Shown here piece by piece: positions 8,262 through 17,111 of a DNA stretch of 56,885 bases. A program made the position numbers and the translations under genes. The notes under the pieces were generated by a model. That model was not told the origin of the DNA. It did not search any database and was given only the letters and a program-made list of their open reading frames with translations. The stretch comes from Candidatus Babelota bacterium (GTDB taxonomy: Bacteria; Babelota; Babeliae; Babelales; Vermiphilaceae). The stretch lies in the NCBI GenBank assembly GCA_018266085.1, contig JAFEAZ010000019.1, positions 1 to 56,885 on the forward strand, in the 5' to 3' direction. Within the stretch, counting starts at the first letter, position 1. The number at the start of each line of letters is the position of its first letter.

Positions 8262-9434
8262 ATGTTTATCAAACGAAACCTACAAGCAGTTCTTGAAAAT
8301 TATGCCTCAAAATTCCCCGTGGTGGCGGTAATTGGCCCACGACAGGCGGGAAAAACAACGATTGTTCGAGAAGTTTTTGCCGGACACACCTATTTTTCGT
8401 TAGAAGATCCGGATACGCTTGAAGCGGTAAATGCTGACCCAAGATATTTTTTAGAGAAAAATTACAACTCAAACGGACTGATCCTAGACGAATTTCAAAA
8501 CAACCCGCAGATACTGTCTTACATGCAGGGCATCGTTGATAATAATCGCAGACCAGGCTACTTTATCTTAACAGGGTCACATAATTTCTTAATGAACCAA
8601 GCAATCACACAGTCACTTGCCGGACGCGTTGCGCTGCTTACGTTATTACCACTTTCATTACAAGAGTTAAAACAGAGCAATCTAATTCCCTCTACCATCG
8701 ATGAAGCAGTCTTTAAAGGCGGGTATCCTGATATATTCTCCAGAAATTTTAGCCCAACAGAGTTTTACCCTCAATACACTAAAACATATGTCGAGCGGGA
8801 CGTCCGCCAACTGATTAATGTTGGCAACTTGAGTGACTTCCAACGGTTTATGCGTCTTTGTGCTGGTCGTATTGGGCAGCTCTTGAATGTGTCTTCGTTG
8901 GCTGACGATTGCAACATCAGCGTAGCGACCGTAAAATCATGGCTTTCTATTCTTGAAGCAAGTTATGTACTTTTTCTACTACAACCCCATTTTAACAATT
9001 ACAACAAACGGCTTATCAAATCACCAAAGCTCTATTTTTATGACACAGGCTTGGCTTGTTGGTTGCTAAAAATTGTCTCACAAGAGCAGGTTAGCGATCA
9101 TTACTTGCGGGGTGGCTTAATAGAATCACTTATTATCGCAGAATTTGCTAAAAAATTTTACAATCAAGGCACCGATCCAAGCCTGTATTTTTGGCGTGAC
9201 AGCCACGGACATGAAGTTGATTGCATACTCGATTATGGTACTACTTTGATACCGATTGAGGTCAAATCAGCAAAAACGATTAATCAACGTTTTTTTGATG
9301 GACTACATTACTGGACAGAGCTTGCAGGCGTTGATAAGTCGCAAGGCTATGTTGTATATGCAGGTTCTCAATCAGATGAAAGATCTGGAGGCAACATCAT
9401 CGGCTGGCAATCTGCTGGTGATATTGTACGGTAA
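8262..9434 (+). CDS. AAA_14/DUF4143 family ATPase
   Basis: A 390-residue ATPase of the family with an N-terminal AAA_14 P-loop domain and a C-terminal DUF4143 domain. Walker A is GPRQAGKTT (25-33); Walker B is GLILDEFQ with Asp76 and Glu77; sensor 1 is ILTGSHN. The C-terminal part ends with a nuclease-like segment (LYFWRDSHGHEVDCILDYG...PIEVKSAKT) with the D-(x)n-ExK arrangement found in many members. The family is widespread and mobile, often present in many divergent copies per genome, and its function is uncertain. The ATG follows AAAAAGGGATCTCT. An inverted repeat just upstream may regulate it. It is probably an accessory gene. Confidence 0.88.
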   Translation: MFIKRNLQAVLENYASKFPVVAVIGPRQAGKTTIVREVFAGHTYFSLEDPDTLEAVNADPRYFLEKNYNSNGLILDEFQNNPQILSYMQGIVDNNRRPGYFILTGSHNFLMNQAITQSLAGRVALLTLLPLSLQELKQSNLIPSTIDEAVFKGGYPDIFSRNFSPTEFYPQYTKTYVERDVRQLINVGNLSDFQRFMRLCAGRIGQLLNVSSLADDCNISVATVKSWLSILEASYVLFLLQPHFNNYNKRLIKSPKLYFYDTGLACWLLKIVSQEQVSDHYLRGGLIESLIIAEFAKKFYNQGTDPSLYFWRDSHGHEVDCILDYGTTLIPIEVKSAKTINQRFFDGLHYWTELAGVDKSQGYVVYAGSQSDERSGGNIIGWQSAGDIVR

Positions 9435-9465
9435 TGACACAACGAGTGTGTACGCTGTTTTTTGA

Positions 9466-9494
9466 TTAGACTTACTTGTTGCCTATGCTAAAAT
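9466..9494 (+). promoter_or_regulatory. Possible extended -10 promoter before glmU
   Basis: TTAGAC (9466-9471), a 17-bp spacer and TGCTAAAAT (-10 at 9489-9494). If real, transcription starts near 9500, downstream of the ATGs at 9476 and 9485, which supports 9533 as the glmU start. Confidence 0.4.
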
Positions 9495-9532
9495 TGTTTC
9501 TCGCTTTAGAAACCTTTGGCAGAGAAATTTGT

Positions 9533-10954
9533 ATGAAAAATACTGGCATACACGCGATCATAATTATCCAACACAACTCGTTGATCGATGCTGCCATCGT
9601 ACAACCAAGCGCTCTTGAACAGATCTGTGGGCAGCCAGCACTGATCTACACAACTAAGCTGCTTGCCTCACTTGAGATACCCACCACTGTTGTGCTTGAC
9701 GCACACTCAAATCAACGAGATGCTCAGGCTGTAGAAACCGCATTGCGCCAGTATCACGGCGATACCGTCAAGATAGACAAAGCATTACCAACTACATCTG
9801 GTGAAGATCTATTAATACTCAAGGGAGCTTTGCCGCTTCTATCGGCTGAGATTGTAACACGTTTACATGCTGAACATACAGCAACTCAAGCTGCACTCAG
9901 CATTATTACTGCATATAACGAAGACCCAAAATTAATCGGCTACGAACGAAACAGTTACACTACAATAGATCAAGAGCTATATTGCGTTAATGCTGGAATA
10001 GTGTTGATACAACGCTCTTTTCTAGAACAATGTGGCGCCGAATTGGCCACACATTCTGTTGAAGATCTTGTCAAAAAAGCGGACGCTGTGGGGAAAAAAG
10101 TTACTAAGTTCGCCGTACCGTTTGATGCAATCCGTCGTATCAACACGTTTCAAGATCTGTGGGCAATTGAGCACATACAACGCAGCGCTCTCATTACACA
10201 GTGGATGCACAAAGGCGTACGCTTTGCTGCGCCACACACAGTGCACGTTGACGTAGCCGTAACGATAGGCAAAGGTTCACATATTGGCACCGGCGTACAC
10301 CTTTTTGGAACAACAACAATTGGCACCAATTGTCAGATTCATGAATTCAGCTCACTGGACCATGCAACGCTCGGCAACAATAGCACCGTCTATTCTCATT
10401 CAGTGATCAGAAAAAGCAGCATTGGCGCACAGGCTATGATTGGACCTTTTGCCCATCTTAATGGTGACAACGCTGTGGGTGACCAAGCAACGATCGGTAA
10501 TTTTGTTGAAATAAAACGCAGCACTATTGGTACCAAAACCAAAGTTAAACATCTTTCATATCTTGGCGATGCACAGCTTGGCACTGGCGTCAATATTGGC
10601 GCAGGCACCATTACCTGTAATCATGATGGCTTTAACAAACACACCACGATTATTGAAGATAATGCCTATATTGGCACCAATACAACATTGGTGGCACCAT
10701 TGACCATTGGGCATGATGCGTTTTCAGCTGCAGGATCTACCATTACCAAAAATATTCCTAGTTTTGCGCTTGCTATTGCGCGTACACGTCAGACGAATAA
10801 AGAAGGATATGTTCATCTGTTACGCGAAAAGAAAGCAACAATAAAAGCTCAAATAACGACGGATCAAGCTAGTTTCTCAGAGAATGCCGGGCAAACAACC
10901 TCATTTATTGGTGCCGTAAAACCATCACCCAAAACAACACCAACAAAAATATGA
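9533..10954 (+). CDS. glmU: GlmU-like protein: intact acetyltransferase, decayed uridylyltransferase domain
   Basis: GlmU makes UDP-GlcNAc for peptidoglycan and lipopolysaccharide in two steps: C-terminal acetylation of glucosamine-1-phosphate, then N-terminal uridylyl transfer. The left-handed beta-helix half is well conserved: NFVEIKRSTIG, VKHLSYLGDA with the catalytic-base His340, NIGAGTITCNHDG and the IARTRQ tail. The N-terminal half keeps the fold pattern (KGALPLL, NAGI, RINTFQD) but has lost the signature GxGTRM loop (QHNSLIDA at 13-20), the PK lysine (Ser26) and the metal-binding Asp of YGDVPL (Ala99). It is therefore predicted unable to transfer UMP. Start 9533 gives 473 residues, near the family's usual ~456; an ATG at 9476 would add 19 residues but overlaps a likely promoter. 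The stop overlaps sbcD by 4 bp. Confidence 0.82.
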   Translation: MKNTGIHAIIIIQHNSLIDAAIVQPSALEQICGQPALIYTTKLLASLEIPTTVVLDAHSNQRDAQAVETALRQYHGDTVKIDKALPTTSGEDLLILKGALPLLSAEIVTRLHAEHTATQAALSIITAYNEDPKLIGYERNSYTTIDQELYCVNAGIVLIQRSFLEQCGAELATHSVEDLVKKADAVGKKVTKFAVPFDAIRRINTFQDLWAIEHIQRSALITQWMHKGVRFAAPHTVHVDVAVTIGKGSHIGTGVHLFGTTTIGTNCQIHEFSSLDHATLGNNSTVYSHSVIRKSSIGAQAMIGPFAHLNGDNAVGDQATIGNFVEIKRSTIGTKTKVKHLSYLGDAQLGTGVNIGAGTITCNHDGFNKHTTIIEDNAYIGTNTTLVAPLTIGHDAFSAAGSTITKNIPSFALAIARTRQTNKEGYVHLLREKKATIKAQITTDQASFSENAGQTTSFIGAVKPSPKTTPTKI

Positions 10955-12198
10955 TTACTTTTGTGCACACTGCCGATATTCATTTTGGCATGGAAAATTA
11001 TGGCAAAATCGACCCTGAAACCGGTATTCATACGCGGCTACTTGATTTCAAGCGAGCGCTCGATGCCTGTATTGATACTGCTATAGCTCGGGATGTCGAT
11101 TTTTTTCTATTTTCTGGTGATGCCTATAAAACGGCAGCTCCAAGCCCTACACAACAACGACTTTTGTTGCGCTGTTTCTTGAGGCTTTATCAAGCAAAAA
11201 TACCGGTGATTATTGTCGTGGGCAATCATGACAATCCGTTAAGCTTTGGTAAGGCAACCAGTTTAGATCTCTTTGGTGAGCTGCCGATTGATGGTTTTCA
11301 CGTGATGGCGAAGCCAACTTCATTGCGTTTGAACACTAAAAATGGCCCGGTCCAGATCGTAGGTATTCCGTGGCCTTCTCGCACGACCATCACCATTGGC
11401 AAACAGCATCTACTCAAATCGGCGCCTGAAATTACCGACTATATTTCTCAGGCAGTATCTCGCATTATTCGCGAATATGCAGCTGCGCTTGACCCAGCTA
11501 TCCCTGCCGTTTTGGCAGGTCACCTTACCGTCAGCAGTGGCATATTTTCCGGGTCTGAAAAACGAGCAATCTATGGCACCGATCCCTTATTTTTGCCTTC
11601 ACAACTAGCGCTGCCTCCCTTTGACTATGTGGGGCTCGGTCATTTGCACCGCTATCAGAACCTCAACGAAGGCGGATATCCTGCCGTTGTCTATTCAGGC
11701 TCTATAGAACGTATCGATTTTGGCGAACGCAAAGAAGACAAAGGCTTTTGCATTGTTACTATTAAAGAAAAAAATATAACCGAACATGAGTTTATACGCG
11801 TTGATGCACGCCCATTCATACAGATTGAAGTCATGCTCAATGAACACCAACCACAAACTGAACAGATTCTAGCAGAGCTAGAAAGACATGAAATAACTGA
11901 TGCTGTTGTCAAAATACTCTATCATCTGCCCGCCGGCGTTACCGATAAAGTTTCTATTCACGCAATTCAAAAAGCATGTGAATCTGCTATGTATCTGGTC
12001 AGCATTGTGCCGATACGCCAATTTGAGGTGCGTGAGCGGCGCACAGGGCTTCAGGTTAACCAAAATCCGTTAACCTTACTCGACTCTTTTTTCGAGTCTC
12101 ATAACGAATATAAGGAGCGTAAAGCCACGCTGCTCGATAAAACGCGACTTTTGATGGAAGAGATTGCTACGGCATGCCATGATGAAGAACAAGGGTAA
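10951..12198 (+). CDS. sbcD: SbcD-like DNA repair exonuclease
   Basis: The Mre11/SbcD metallophosphoesterase subunit of a DNA end-processing nuclease that works with the SbcC ATPase. Metal-binding motifs are DIH (Asp9, His11), FSGD (Asp57), GNHD (92-94), AGHLT and GLGHLH. The capping and C-terminal domains are present and the length (415 residues) is normal. Its ATG overlaps the glmU stop (ATGA), so it is translationally coupled to glmU although the functions are unrelated. No sbcC follows: the next gene is convergent, starting 8 bp beyond the stop. Confidence 0.9.
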   Translation: MITFVHTADIHFGMENYGKIDPETGIHTRLLDFKRALDACIDTAIARDVDFFLFSGDAYKTAAPSPTQQRLLLRCFLRLYQAKIPVIIVVGNHDNPLSFGKATSLDLFGELPIDGFHVMAKPTSLRLNTKNGPVQIVGIPWPSRTTITIGKQHLLKSAPEITDYISQAVSRIIREYAAALDPAIPAVLAGHLTVSSGIFSGSEKRAIYGTDPLFLPSQLALPPFDYVGLGHLHRYQNLNEGGYPAVVYSGSIERIDFGERKEDKGFCIVTIKEKNITEHEFIRVDARPFIQIEVMLNEHQPQTEQILAELERHEITDAVVKILYHLPAGVTDKVSIHAIQKACESAMYLVSIVPIRQFEVRERRTGLQVNQNPLTLLDSFFESHNEYKERKATLLDKTRLLMEEIATACHDEEQG

Positions 12199-12206
12199 CT
12201 GGCAGA

Positions 12207-13247
12207 TTACTGGTCAAATCGTACAATTGACGAAGCACTAAACAGGCTGGTTTTATATTCATCAAACAGCTTTTCATACCGTGGTTTGCGCAACTCTTGC
12301 GCAATTTCAGCATACCGCTCTTCAAATGGCTGCTGACGGTATTCTCGTTTCTCTCTCAATCTAAAGAGCTCAAAACCACCCGAAATCTCAACTGGCTCTG
12401 AAATCTGGCCAACATTGAGCGACGTAATAAACTTTTTATCCTGAGCAAGATCATTTTCTTGCACCCAAAATGGCGTAGACCATTCGATAACAAATGATGG
12501 CTGCGTTCCGTGCGCATAAGCAACCAGTTTATCGTATAAAACATCTTTTGAGATCGTTGCGCTGAACGGTACAAAAGCTCGTTCAACTTTGTATGATTCT
12601 TCTTGATACATCGGATGCGCTTCGTAATAAGCACGTACGTCTTTTTCTGGCACTAGTAAACGTGAGCGTATCATAAAATCAAGTACGTTATTGACCGCTG
12701 TCATAATTTTAAACTGTTGGCGCCCTTCATCGTAGCTGTATCCAGCAGATTTAAAGACCTGTTTAAGCTGATCAAGCGACATGTCATTGTTTTCTTTACG
12801 TACCGTATTCAGATGCCGGTCAATCGCCTCTTCATCTGGCAACATTTTTTTTGCGGTTGCGTCTTGGTACATTAATGCTTCAAGCTCAATATCATCAAGA
12901 CTGCGCAATGAACCGTCTAACCCTGGACGTCGCAGGTCTGACTCGGTAATAATGGTGGTCGCTTCTTTCCCAAAGACAACCGATTGTATGCCGTCGAGGC
13001 GTATTTTTTCTGATTTTGCAGGTTGAGGAGCTGTTTTTTTTGCTTGACCATTTTTCACTGATGGCTTGCTGCTTGGTTGAGCAGACTTGCCTGTTGCTGT
13101 TTCTTTCACTGGCTTTTTTACTGCAGGCTCTGATGTAGTCGCAGAAGTATTTTGCTTATTTTTTACGCTCTGTTGATTTGCCCAGATGGTTACACAACAT
13201 AAAGACATCCCGACGATGCTGATATTTCTAAGAAGCTTTATATTCAT
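12207..13247 (-). CDS. Exported SurA/parvulin-like foldase
   Basis: Predicted periplasmic chaperone of the SurA/PpiC type. The N-terminus is a signal peptide (MNIKLLRNISIVGMSLCC..., likely cut after IWA), followed by a long Lys/Thr/Ser/Pro-rich linker to about residue 80. Then comes a SurA-N-like helical region (about 95-215) and a parvulin-like domain with the typical LNVGQISEPVEISGGFELFRL ending. The ATG at 13247 is preferred to one 16 codons upstream because it follows AGAGGGA and starts the signal peptide. It lies 83 bp downstream of the lipoprotein foldase gene and is probably co-transcribed with it; both would help outer-membrane proteins such as those at 44483 and 53533 to fold. Confidence 0.75.
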   Translation of the reverse strand: MNIKLLRNISIVGMSLCCVTIWANQQSVKNKQNTSATTSEPAVKKPVKETATGKSAQPSSKPSVKNGQAKKTAPQPAKSEKIRLDGIQSVVFGKEATTIITESDLRRPGLDGSLRSLDDIELEALMYQDATAKKMLPDEEAIDRHLNTVRKENNDMSLDQLKQVFKSAGYSYDEGRQQFKIMTAVNNVLDFMIRSRLLVPEKDVRAYYEAHPMYQEESYKVERAFVPFSATISKDVLYDKLVAYAHGTQPSFVIEWSTPFWVQENDLAQDKKFITSLNVGQISEPVEISGGFELFRLREKREYRQQPFEERYAEIAQELRKPRYEKLFDEYKTSLFSASSIVRFDQ

Positions 13248-13330
13248 GTAATCCCTCTTTTTAGAGCGCAGGGTGCGTGTGATCGTTTCACACACACCCT
13301 GTTAGATATCTATACTAATAACCTTATCAA

Positions 13331-14359
13331 CTAGGCAACGCGTGCTGCTGCAACTGAAGATTCATCTTCTTCGAGCTGTGCAACGCGAGGACCAACTTCT
13401 TTATCGTCTGCAGATTGAGCCTTCGCTTCATCTTCAATGATGACCAGGTTGTACTCTTTGTTCAAGCGTTCGATCTCAGCGTTGATCTTATCACCGCGAT
13501 TTTTGTTTTCTAAGTAACCTTTTAGCTCATTTTTGATCTTTTCAAATGGCTGGTATTGTGCTTCTTGTATACCGGTTGCAGCAATCACCCAGAAAGTGCC
13601 ATCGGTTGCTTTAAGAACTTCCATAGTAGGGAACTTCTTAAGCGCCATGATCTTCACTTTAAGGCCAGTGTCGATACCGGTGCTCTTGTCGGTAACTGAA
13701 CCGAAGTCACGGAAGTTAGCCTTTTTGTTTGCTGCTGCAGCATATTGCGCCAAGTTCTTGTCTTGAGCAGCTGCTGCTATTTGTTTTGCTTCAGCTTCTG
13801 TTTTAGCAGAAATACCGGATGCTTTTACACCGCCACCAGAAATTAACAATTCTGGAATCTCTTGCTTATGTTCATCGTAATATTTTTGTACTTCTGCATC
13901 AGATACGGTCATTGGGAACTGTTGCGTAAAGTACTTTGTATTCAATGCTGACCTCATTGAACGCATTGTTTGCTCAAGCTCATCTTGGTACGCTTTTGAC
14001 GCTTGAATATTGTTATCTTCTATATATTTATTCACAACTTCTTGGCTGACCATACCCTTCAAAAATTGCTCTTTAATGTTAGGAATCATAGGCAACATCT
14101 GTTTTAATTGAGGGTTTTCGTCTAAAATGCGGTCAAACGCTTCGTTAAAGCTCTTCTCCGTTACAATCGCTTTGCCATTTAAGGTTGCCAATACTTTGCT
14201 ACCGTCATTCAAACCTGCAGTTGTCGTTCCGGTCGCCGGTTTACTAGCACCTGTTTTTTCTTTGATCCAATCAAGTGGCGTGCAGCCAGCTAACAATAAA
14301 ACGGGCAGAGCTACAAGTGCTAAACGAGCTGAGTTACCTGGTGTGTTGTGAGACATCAT
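13331..14359 (-). CDS. Lipoprotein with PrsA/SurA-like chaperone domain
   Basis: A lipid-anchored exported protein of about 343 residues. The signal peptide ends in the lipobox LLAGC, which LspA (16647) would process. After a short linker come a SurA-N-like helical region (KAIVTEKSFNEAFDRILDENPQLKQ, described here by its key run) and a degenerate parvulin-like segment around FRDFGSVTDKSTGID and the DGTFWVIAATGIQEA strand. The C-terminal 35 residues are acidic. The ATG at 14359 (or 14356) follows AAGGATC; a longer form starting at 14431 has no supporting site. It is probably the first gene of a two-gene foldase operon with the SurA-like protein downstream. Confidence 0.75.
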   Translation of the reverse strand: MMSHNTPGNSARLALVALPVLLLAGCTPLDWIKEKTGASKPATGTTTAGLNDGSKVLATLNGKAIVTEKSFNEAFDRILDENPQLKQMLPMIPNIKEQFLKGMVSQEVVNKYIEDNNIQASKAYQDELEQTMRSMRSALNTKYFTQQFPMTVSDAEVQKYYDEHKQEIPELLISGGGVKASGISAKTEAEAKQIAAAAQDKNLAQYAAAANKKANFRDFGSVTDKSTGIDTGLKVKIMALKKFPTMEVLKATDGTFWVIAATGIQEAQYQPFEKIKNELKGYLENKNRGDKINAEIERLNKEYNLVIIEDEAKAQSADDKEVGPRVAQLEEDESSVAAARVA

Positions 14360-14597
14360 GAAACGGATCCTTAGAACTATGAATTTGAACGATACTACTA
14401 ATCTCTTACAATTTTTTCTGTTTTCTTGCAAGAATTCCCCCGTATACTACACCCTTTTTCTCAAGGGAGCAACTTGCGCGATTTAAGATCGCTCAAAAAT
14501 CATATGATCTGTACAGAAAGCGATTTTTTCAGTAGTGTAAGTCGAATTTTTTATAGTATCGGTATCGTCTACTCTTTAGCCTCTAAGGGATTGCGCA

Positions 14598-15497
14598 ATG
14601 ATACGTTCTGCTTGTGTTGCATCACTTTTCTGTTTCTCTTTTATAACGAGCCCCTTGCTCTGTAGCGATAGACAAAACAAAGGTCGTAAAAACAAGTCCG
14701 CTGAAATTACGAGCGCTACCAATAACGCTAACGTCACCCCGCTTGTAATCCATCCACAAGAGACTCCTACCACTCCAATACAAGTAACACCACTTCGCAA
14801 CTCTTCTCCTCTCCCTTCACCAGAGAGACAGTCTTTGCGCGAGTTATTAAGAAGATCGTCATCAGCCGGCAACTTTACTGAAGATGAACCATTGTCTCCT
14901 AAGCTTGGAAGATCAACGACTTCAGCCTTGACTCAAGCAACACAGACAACGACATCTCAAGCAACAAGCAGCACCAGCTCTACCGCTGCACCCGTAGTAA
15001 ACGGCGCGATTGCTACTCCAGCACAACCGAATGCGCAAACAACGACTAGCACAACCTCTACACACTTAACCCACAGCAACCATCAGGCAGAGCAATCTGA
15101 CTTTCAAACCCAAGGATCGGCACCAGTTGCACGCGTTCAATCGAGTTTTTTAGCAGGTTTATGGGCTGGCGTTCAAAGAACCGTTCGATGCCAACGGACA
15201 TTAACAGAAGCTTCTATAGCAGCCGGCAGATTTTGTGATGAAAATCCCACAGAAATTGATCGCGTTACTACAATAGCACATACGCTCACTGAATTGGCCC
15301 TAGCTGCCGAAGAAGCACATCAACGTGATTATTTGTCTCGATCAACCGATGTCATTACATATGCAAATAATAACGGCATCAGAGTATTACCAGAGCAACA
15401 ACGTCAGCTGCTGGCTATACTTGCTAAGAAAGAAGAAGCCAATAAAAAATTACGTCTATTGCTTCAACCTAGAAAAACTGACGATCGAAAAGAATGA
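14598..15497 (+). CDS. Exported Ser/Thr-rich protein, unrecognised
   Basis: I do not recognise this 299-residue protein. It starts with a signal peptide (MIRSACVASLFCFSF...LLCS) after an AAGGGA site 8 bases upstream. Residues about 45-175 are low-complexity, rich in Ser, Thr, Gln, Ala and Pro, with TTT/TST/STSST runs that look like an extended extracellular linker. Residues 180-299 are helical and charged (RTLTEASIAAGRF, ELALAAEEAHQRD, LAILAKKEEANKKLRLLL) and probably form a coiled bundle. It is flanked by the divergent foldase operon and the convergent comF, 5 bp away. A surface or secreted protein is likely. Confidence 0.6.
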   Translation: MIRSACVASLFCFSFITSPLLCSDRQNKGRKNKSAEITSATNNANVTPLVIHPQETPTTPIQVTPLRNSSPLPSPERQSLRELLRRSSSAGNFTEDEPLSPKLGRSTTSALTQATQTTTSQATSSTSSTAAPVVNGAIATPAQPNAQTTTSTTSTHLTHSNHQAEQSDFQTQGSAPVARVQSSFLAGLWAGVQRTVRCQRTLTEASIAAGRFCDENPTEIDRVTTIAHTLTELALAAEEAHQRDYLSRSTDVITYANNNGIRVLPEQQRQLLAILAKKEEANKKLRLLLQPRKTDDRKE

Positions 15498-15502
15498 AGA
15501 AC

Positions 15503-16183
15503 CTAAACCGTTCGTGCAGCAACAACACACACAATAGAGGCAGGCTTAAGCTTAAGCAGCTGCTGGCAGGCAATGCGCAACGTAGCGCCAGTCGTCATAA
15601 GATCGTCAACCAATACCAGATGCTTGCCCGCGTAACGGGAATCTCGTAACGCAGAGCTTGACAGCACAAACGCATCGGTAAGGTTTTGCTGGCGATCGGA
15701 CGCAGACAGCGAGGTTTGAAAGGCTGTACGCTTGGTGCGTTGTAGCAGATGTGCTACCGGCTTGCCACTTTTACGTGACAATGCCTGCGCCATCCCATCC
15801 GTTTGATTAAAACCGCGCACAAATCTCCGCGTCCAATGCAAAGGGACAGGAATTATATAGTCACACTCAAGCTGAGCAAGCGGCGTACGGTACCAGACTA
15901 AGTCACCCAAATAGGTGCCAGCAAGTTGATTGCCTGTATGTTTAGCGCAGATCAAACGCCTGAGAATATCGCGATAGGCTCCAACGGCATAGACTGATAT
16001 GACCGATCGTTGCGTTATCGACAGGCTCAGCGAAACCACCGGTTGTATACTCTGATTACAAGGTGTGCAGAGCACCGCTCGCTCGACAAGCAAGCTGGTA
16101 CACCCGGTACAACGCGGCGGCGCAATGATCGCATGAAGTTCCGAGCATACCTGAAACAAACGCTGTTGTATCTGCAACATCAT
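15503..16183 (-). CDS. comF: ComF-family phosphoribosyltransferase-like protein
   Basis: ComF/GntX-type protein with an N-terminal four-Cys zinc site (CTGC and CTPC) and a C-terminal phosphoribosyltransferase fold containing the PRPP loop LVLVDDLMTTGATL. In naturally competent bacteria ComF helps move incoming single-stranded DNA in the cytoplasm. No other competence gene is in this window, so that role is only a family inference. The ATG at 16183 overlaps the pgpA stop (ATGATG arrangement), making it the last gene of the pheT-lspA-pgpA-comF operon; the longer start at 16225 would lie deep inside pgpA. Confidence 0.85.
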   Translation of the reverse strand: MMLQIQQRLFQVCSELHAIIAPPRCTGCTSLLVERAVLCTPCNQSIQPVVSLSLSITQRSVISVYAVGAYRDILRRLICAKHTGNQLAGTYLGDLVWYRTPLAQLECDYIIPVPLHWTRRFVRGFNQTDGMAQALSRKSGKPVAHLLQRTKRTAFQTSLSASDRQQNLTDAFVLSSSALRDSRYAGKHLVLVDDLMTTGATLRIACQQLLKLKPASIVCVVAARTV

Positions 16184-16650
16184 GCCAAGAACCACATAAA
16201 AGCATGCATAAGAACGTTGGCGCACAAACCGGCAGCAACATCATCTGCCAAAATACCGACAGCCCCACGCATGCGCTCAAGCCGCCTAATACCAAGAGGT
16301 TTGCAAATATCGAAGAAACGAAAAAGCAGAAAACCTATCAAAAGCGTGTGCCATGAAATCGCAACACCAGCAAACGTGGTACACATTCCTACCAGCTCAT
16401 CAATCACAATTGCCGATGGGTCTTCATCGCCACCAAACAAGGGCAATGCTACCACAATCGCTGCCCAAGCGGCCACTAGCGCAGCAAACAGTATCATGAT
16501 CGATGATAACCAAGACCACATGCCAATAGATGACAAAAAAAGAATCAACAAAGCCGTTATGGCTGAAGCACAGGTTCCTGGAGCATACGCCACACGACCA
16601 AGGCCTGCTAACATTGCGATCTGTAAAGAGAGTGTGCGCATACAACTCAT
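16180..16650 (-). CDS. pgpA: Phosphatidylglycerophosphatase A
   Basis: Inner-membrane enzyme that removes phosphate from phosphatidylglycerol phosphate to give phosphatidylglycerol. The 156 residues show the family motifs in order: GLGRVAYAPGT near the N-terminus, DPSAIVIDELVG in the middle, and LFRFFDICKPLGIRRLE followed by GILADDVAAG near the C-terminus. Hydrophobic segments lie between them. It overlaps lspA by 4 bp and comF by a few bases, so translation of the three is coupled. Phosphatidylglycerol donates the diacylglyceryl group of lipoproteins, which fits its place beside lspA. Confidence 0.92.
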   Translation of the reverse strand: MSCMRTLSLQIAMLAGLGRVAYAPGTCASAITALLILFLSSIGMWSWLSSIMILFAALVAAWAAIVVALPLFGGDEDPSAIVIDELVGMCTTFAGVAISWHTLLIGFLLFRFFDICKPLGIRRLERMRGAVGILADDVAAGLCANVLMHAFMWFLA

Positions 16651-17111
16651 GCGTCATCTGCCGCAAAAAGACACATCAGAAAAACTCCACCCACAATGCA
16701 TACGTCGGCTATATTAAAAATTGGAAAAACCCAAGATTCATATGATATAACAATAAAATCGACAACCCCGCCATACCAAAAACGATCAAGGACATTTGAA
16801 AGCGCACCGGCAAAAACCATTGTTTCACCAATAATAAGCTTGCTCTCATACCACCGCTTACATGCATAGAGTGCCAACAAAAGACAAACCGTTATGACGA
16901 GCACACTTACAAGTAGAAATAACCGATGGTCGTCAAACCGCAACATTCCCCATGAAATGCCGCGATTAAAAACAAGCTCTACTGATATAAACCGGTTAAG
17001 CTGCACCGACTCTACAAAGTTTTGTAGAGCGTATGTCTTGCTTGCCCGATCGGCGATAAAAACAGCTGCTGCCAACAATCCATAGGCACACAGCTGTAGG
17101 AGTTTTTTCAT
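16647..17111 (-). CDS. lspA: Lipoprotein signal peptidase II
   Basis: Aspartic protease of the inner membrane that removes signal peptides from diacylated prolipoproteins. The 154 residues have four hydrophobic segments and the family motifs VFNRGISWGM, GALSNVLDRFWYGGVVDFI and FPIFNIADVCI, which hold the catalytic aspartates. Its start overlaps the pheT stop by 4 bp and its stop overlaps pgpA by 4 bp. A likely client in this window is the lipobox protein at 13331. Confidence 0.95.
   Translation of the reverse strand: MKKLLQLCAYGLLAAAVFIADRASKTYALQNFVESVQLNRFISVELVFNRGISWGMLRFDDHRLFLLVSVLVITVCLLLALYACKRWYESKLIIGETMVFAGALSNVLDRFWYGGVVDFIVISYESWVFPIFNIADVCIVGGVFLMCLFAADDA

Noticed and set aside
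16010-16717. Plus-strand 235-residue open frame
   Set aside because: It runs antisense to comF, pgpA and lspA, all of which have clear family motifs; composition is that of a shadow frame.
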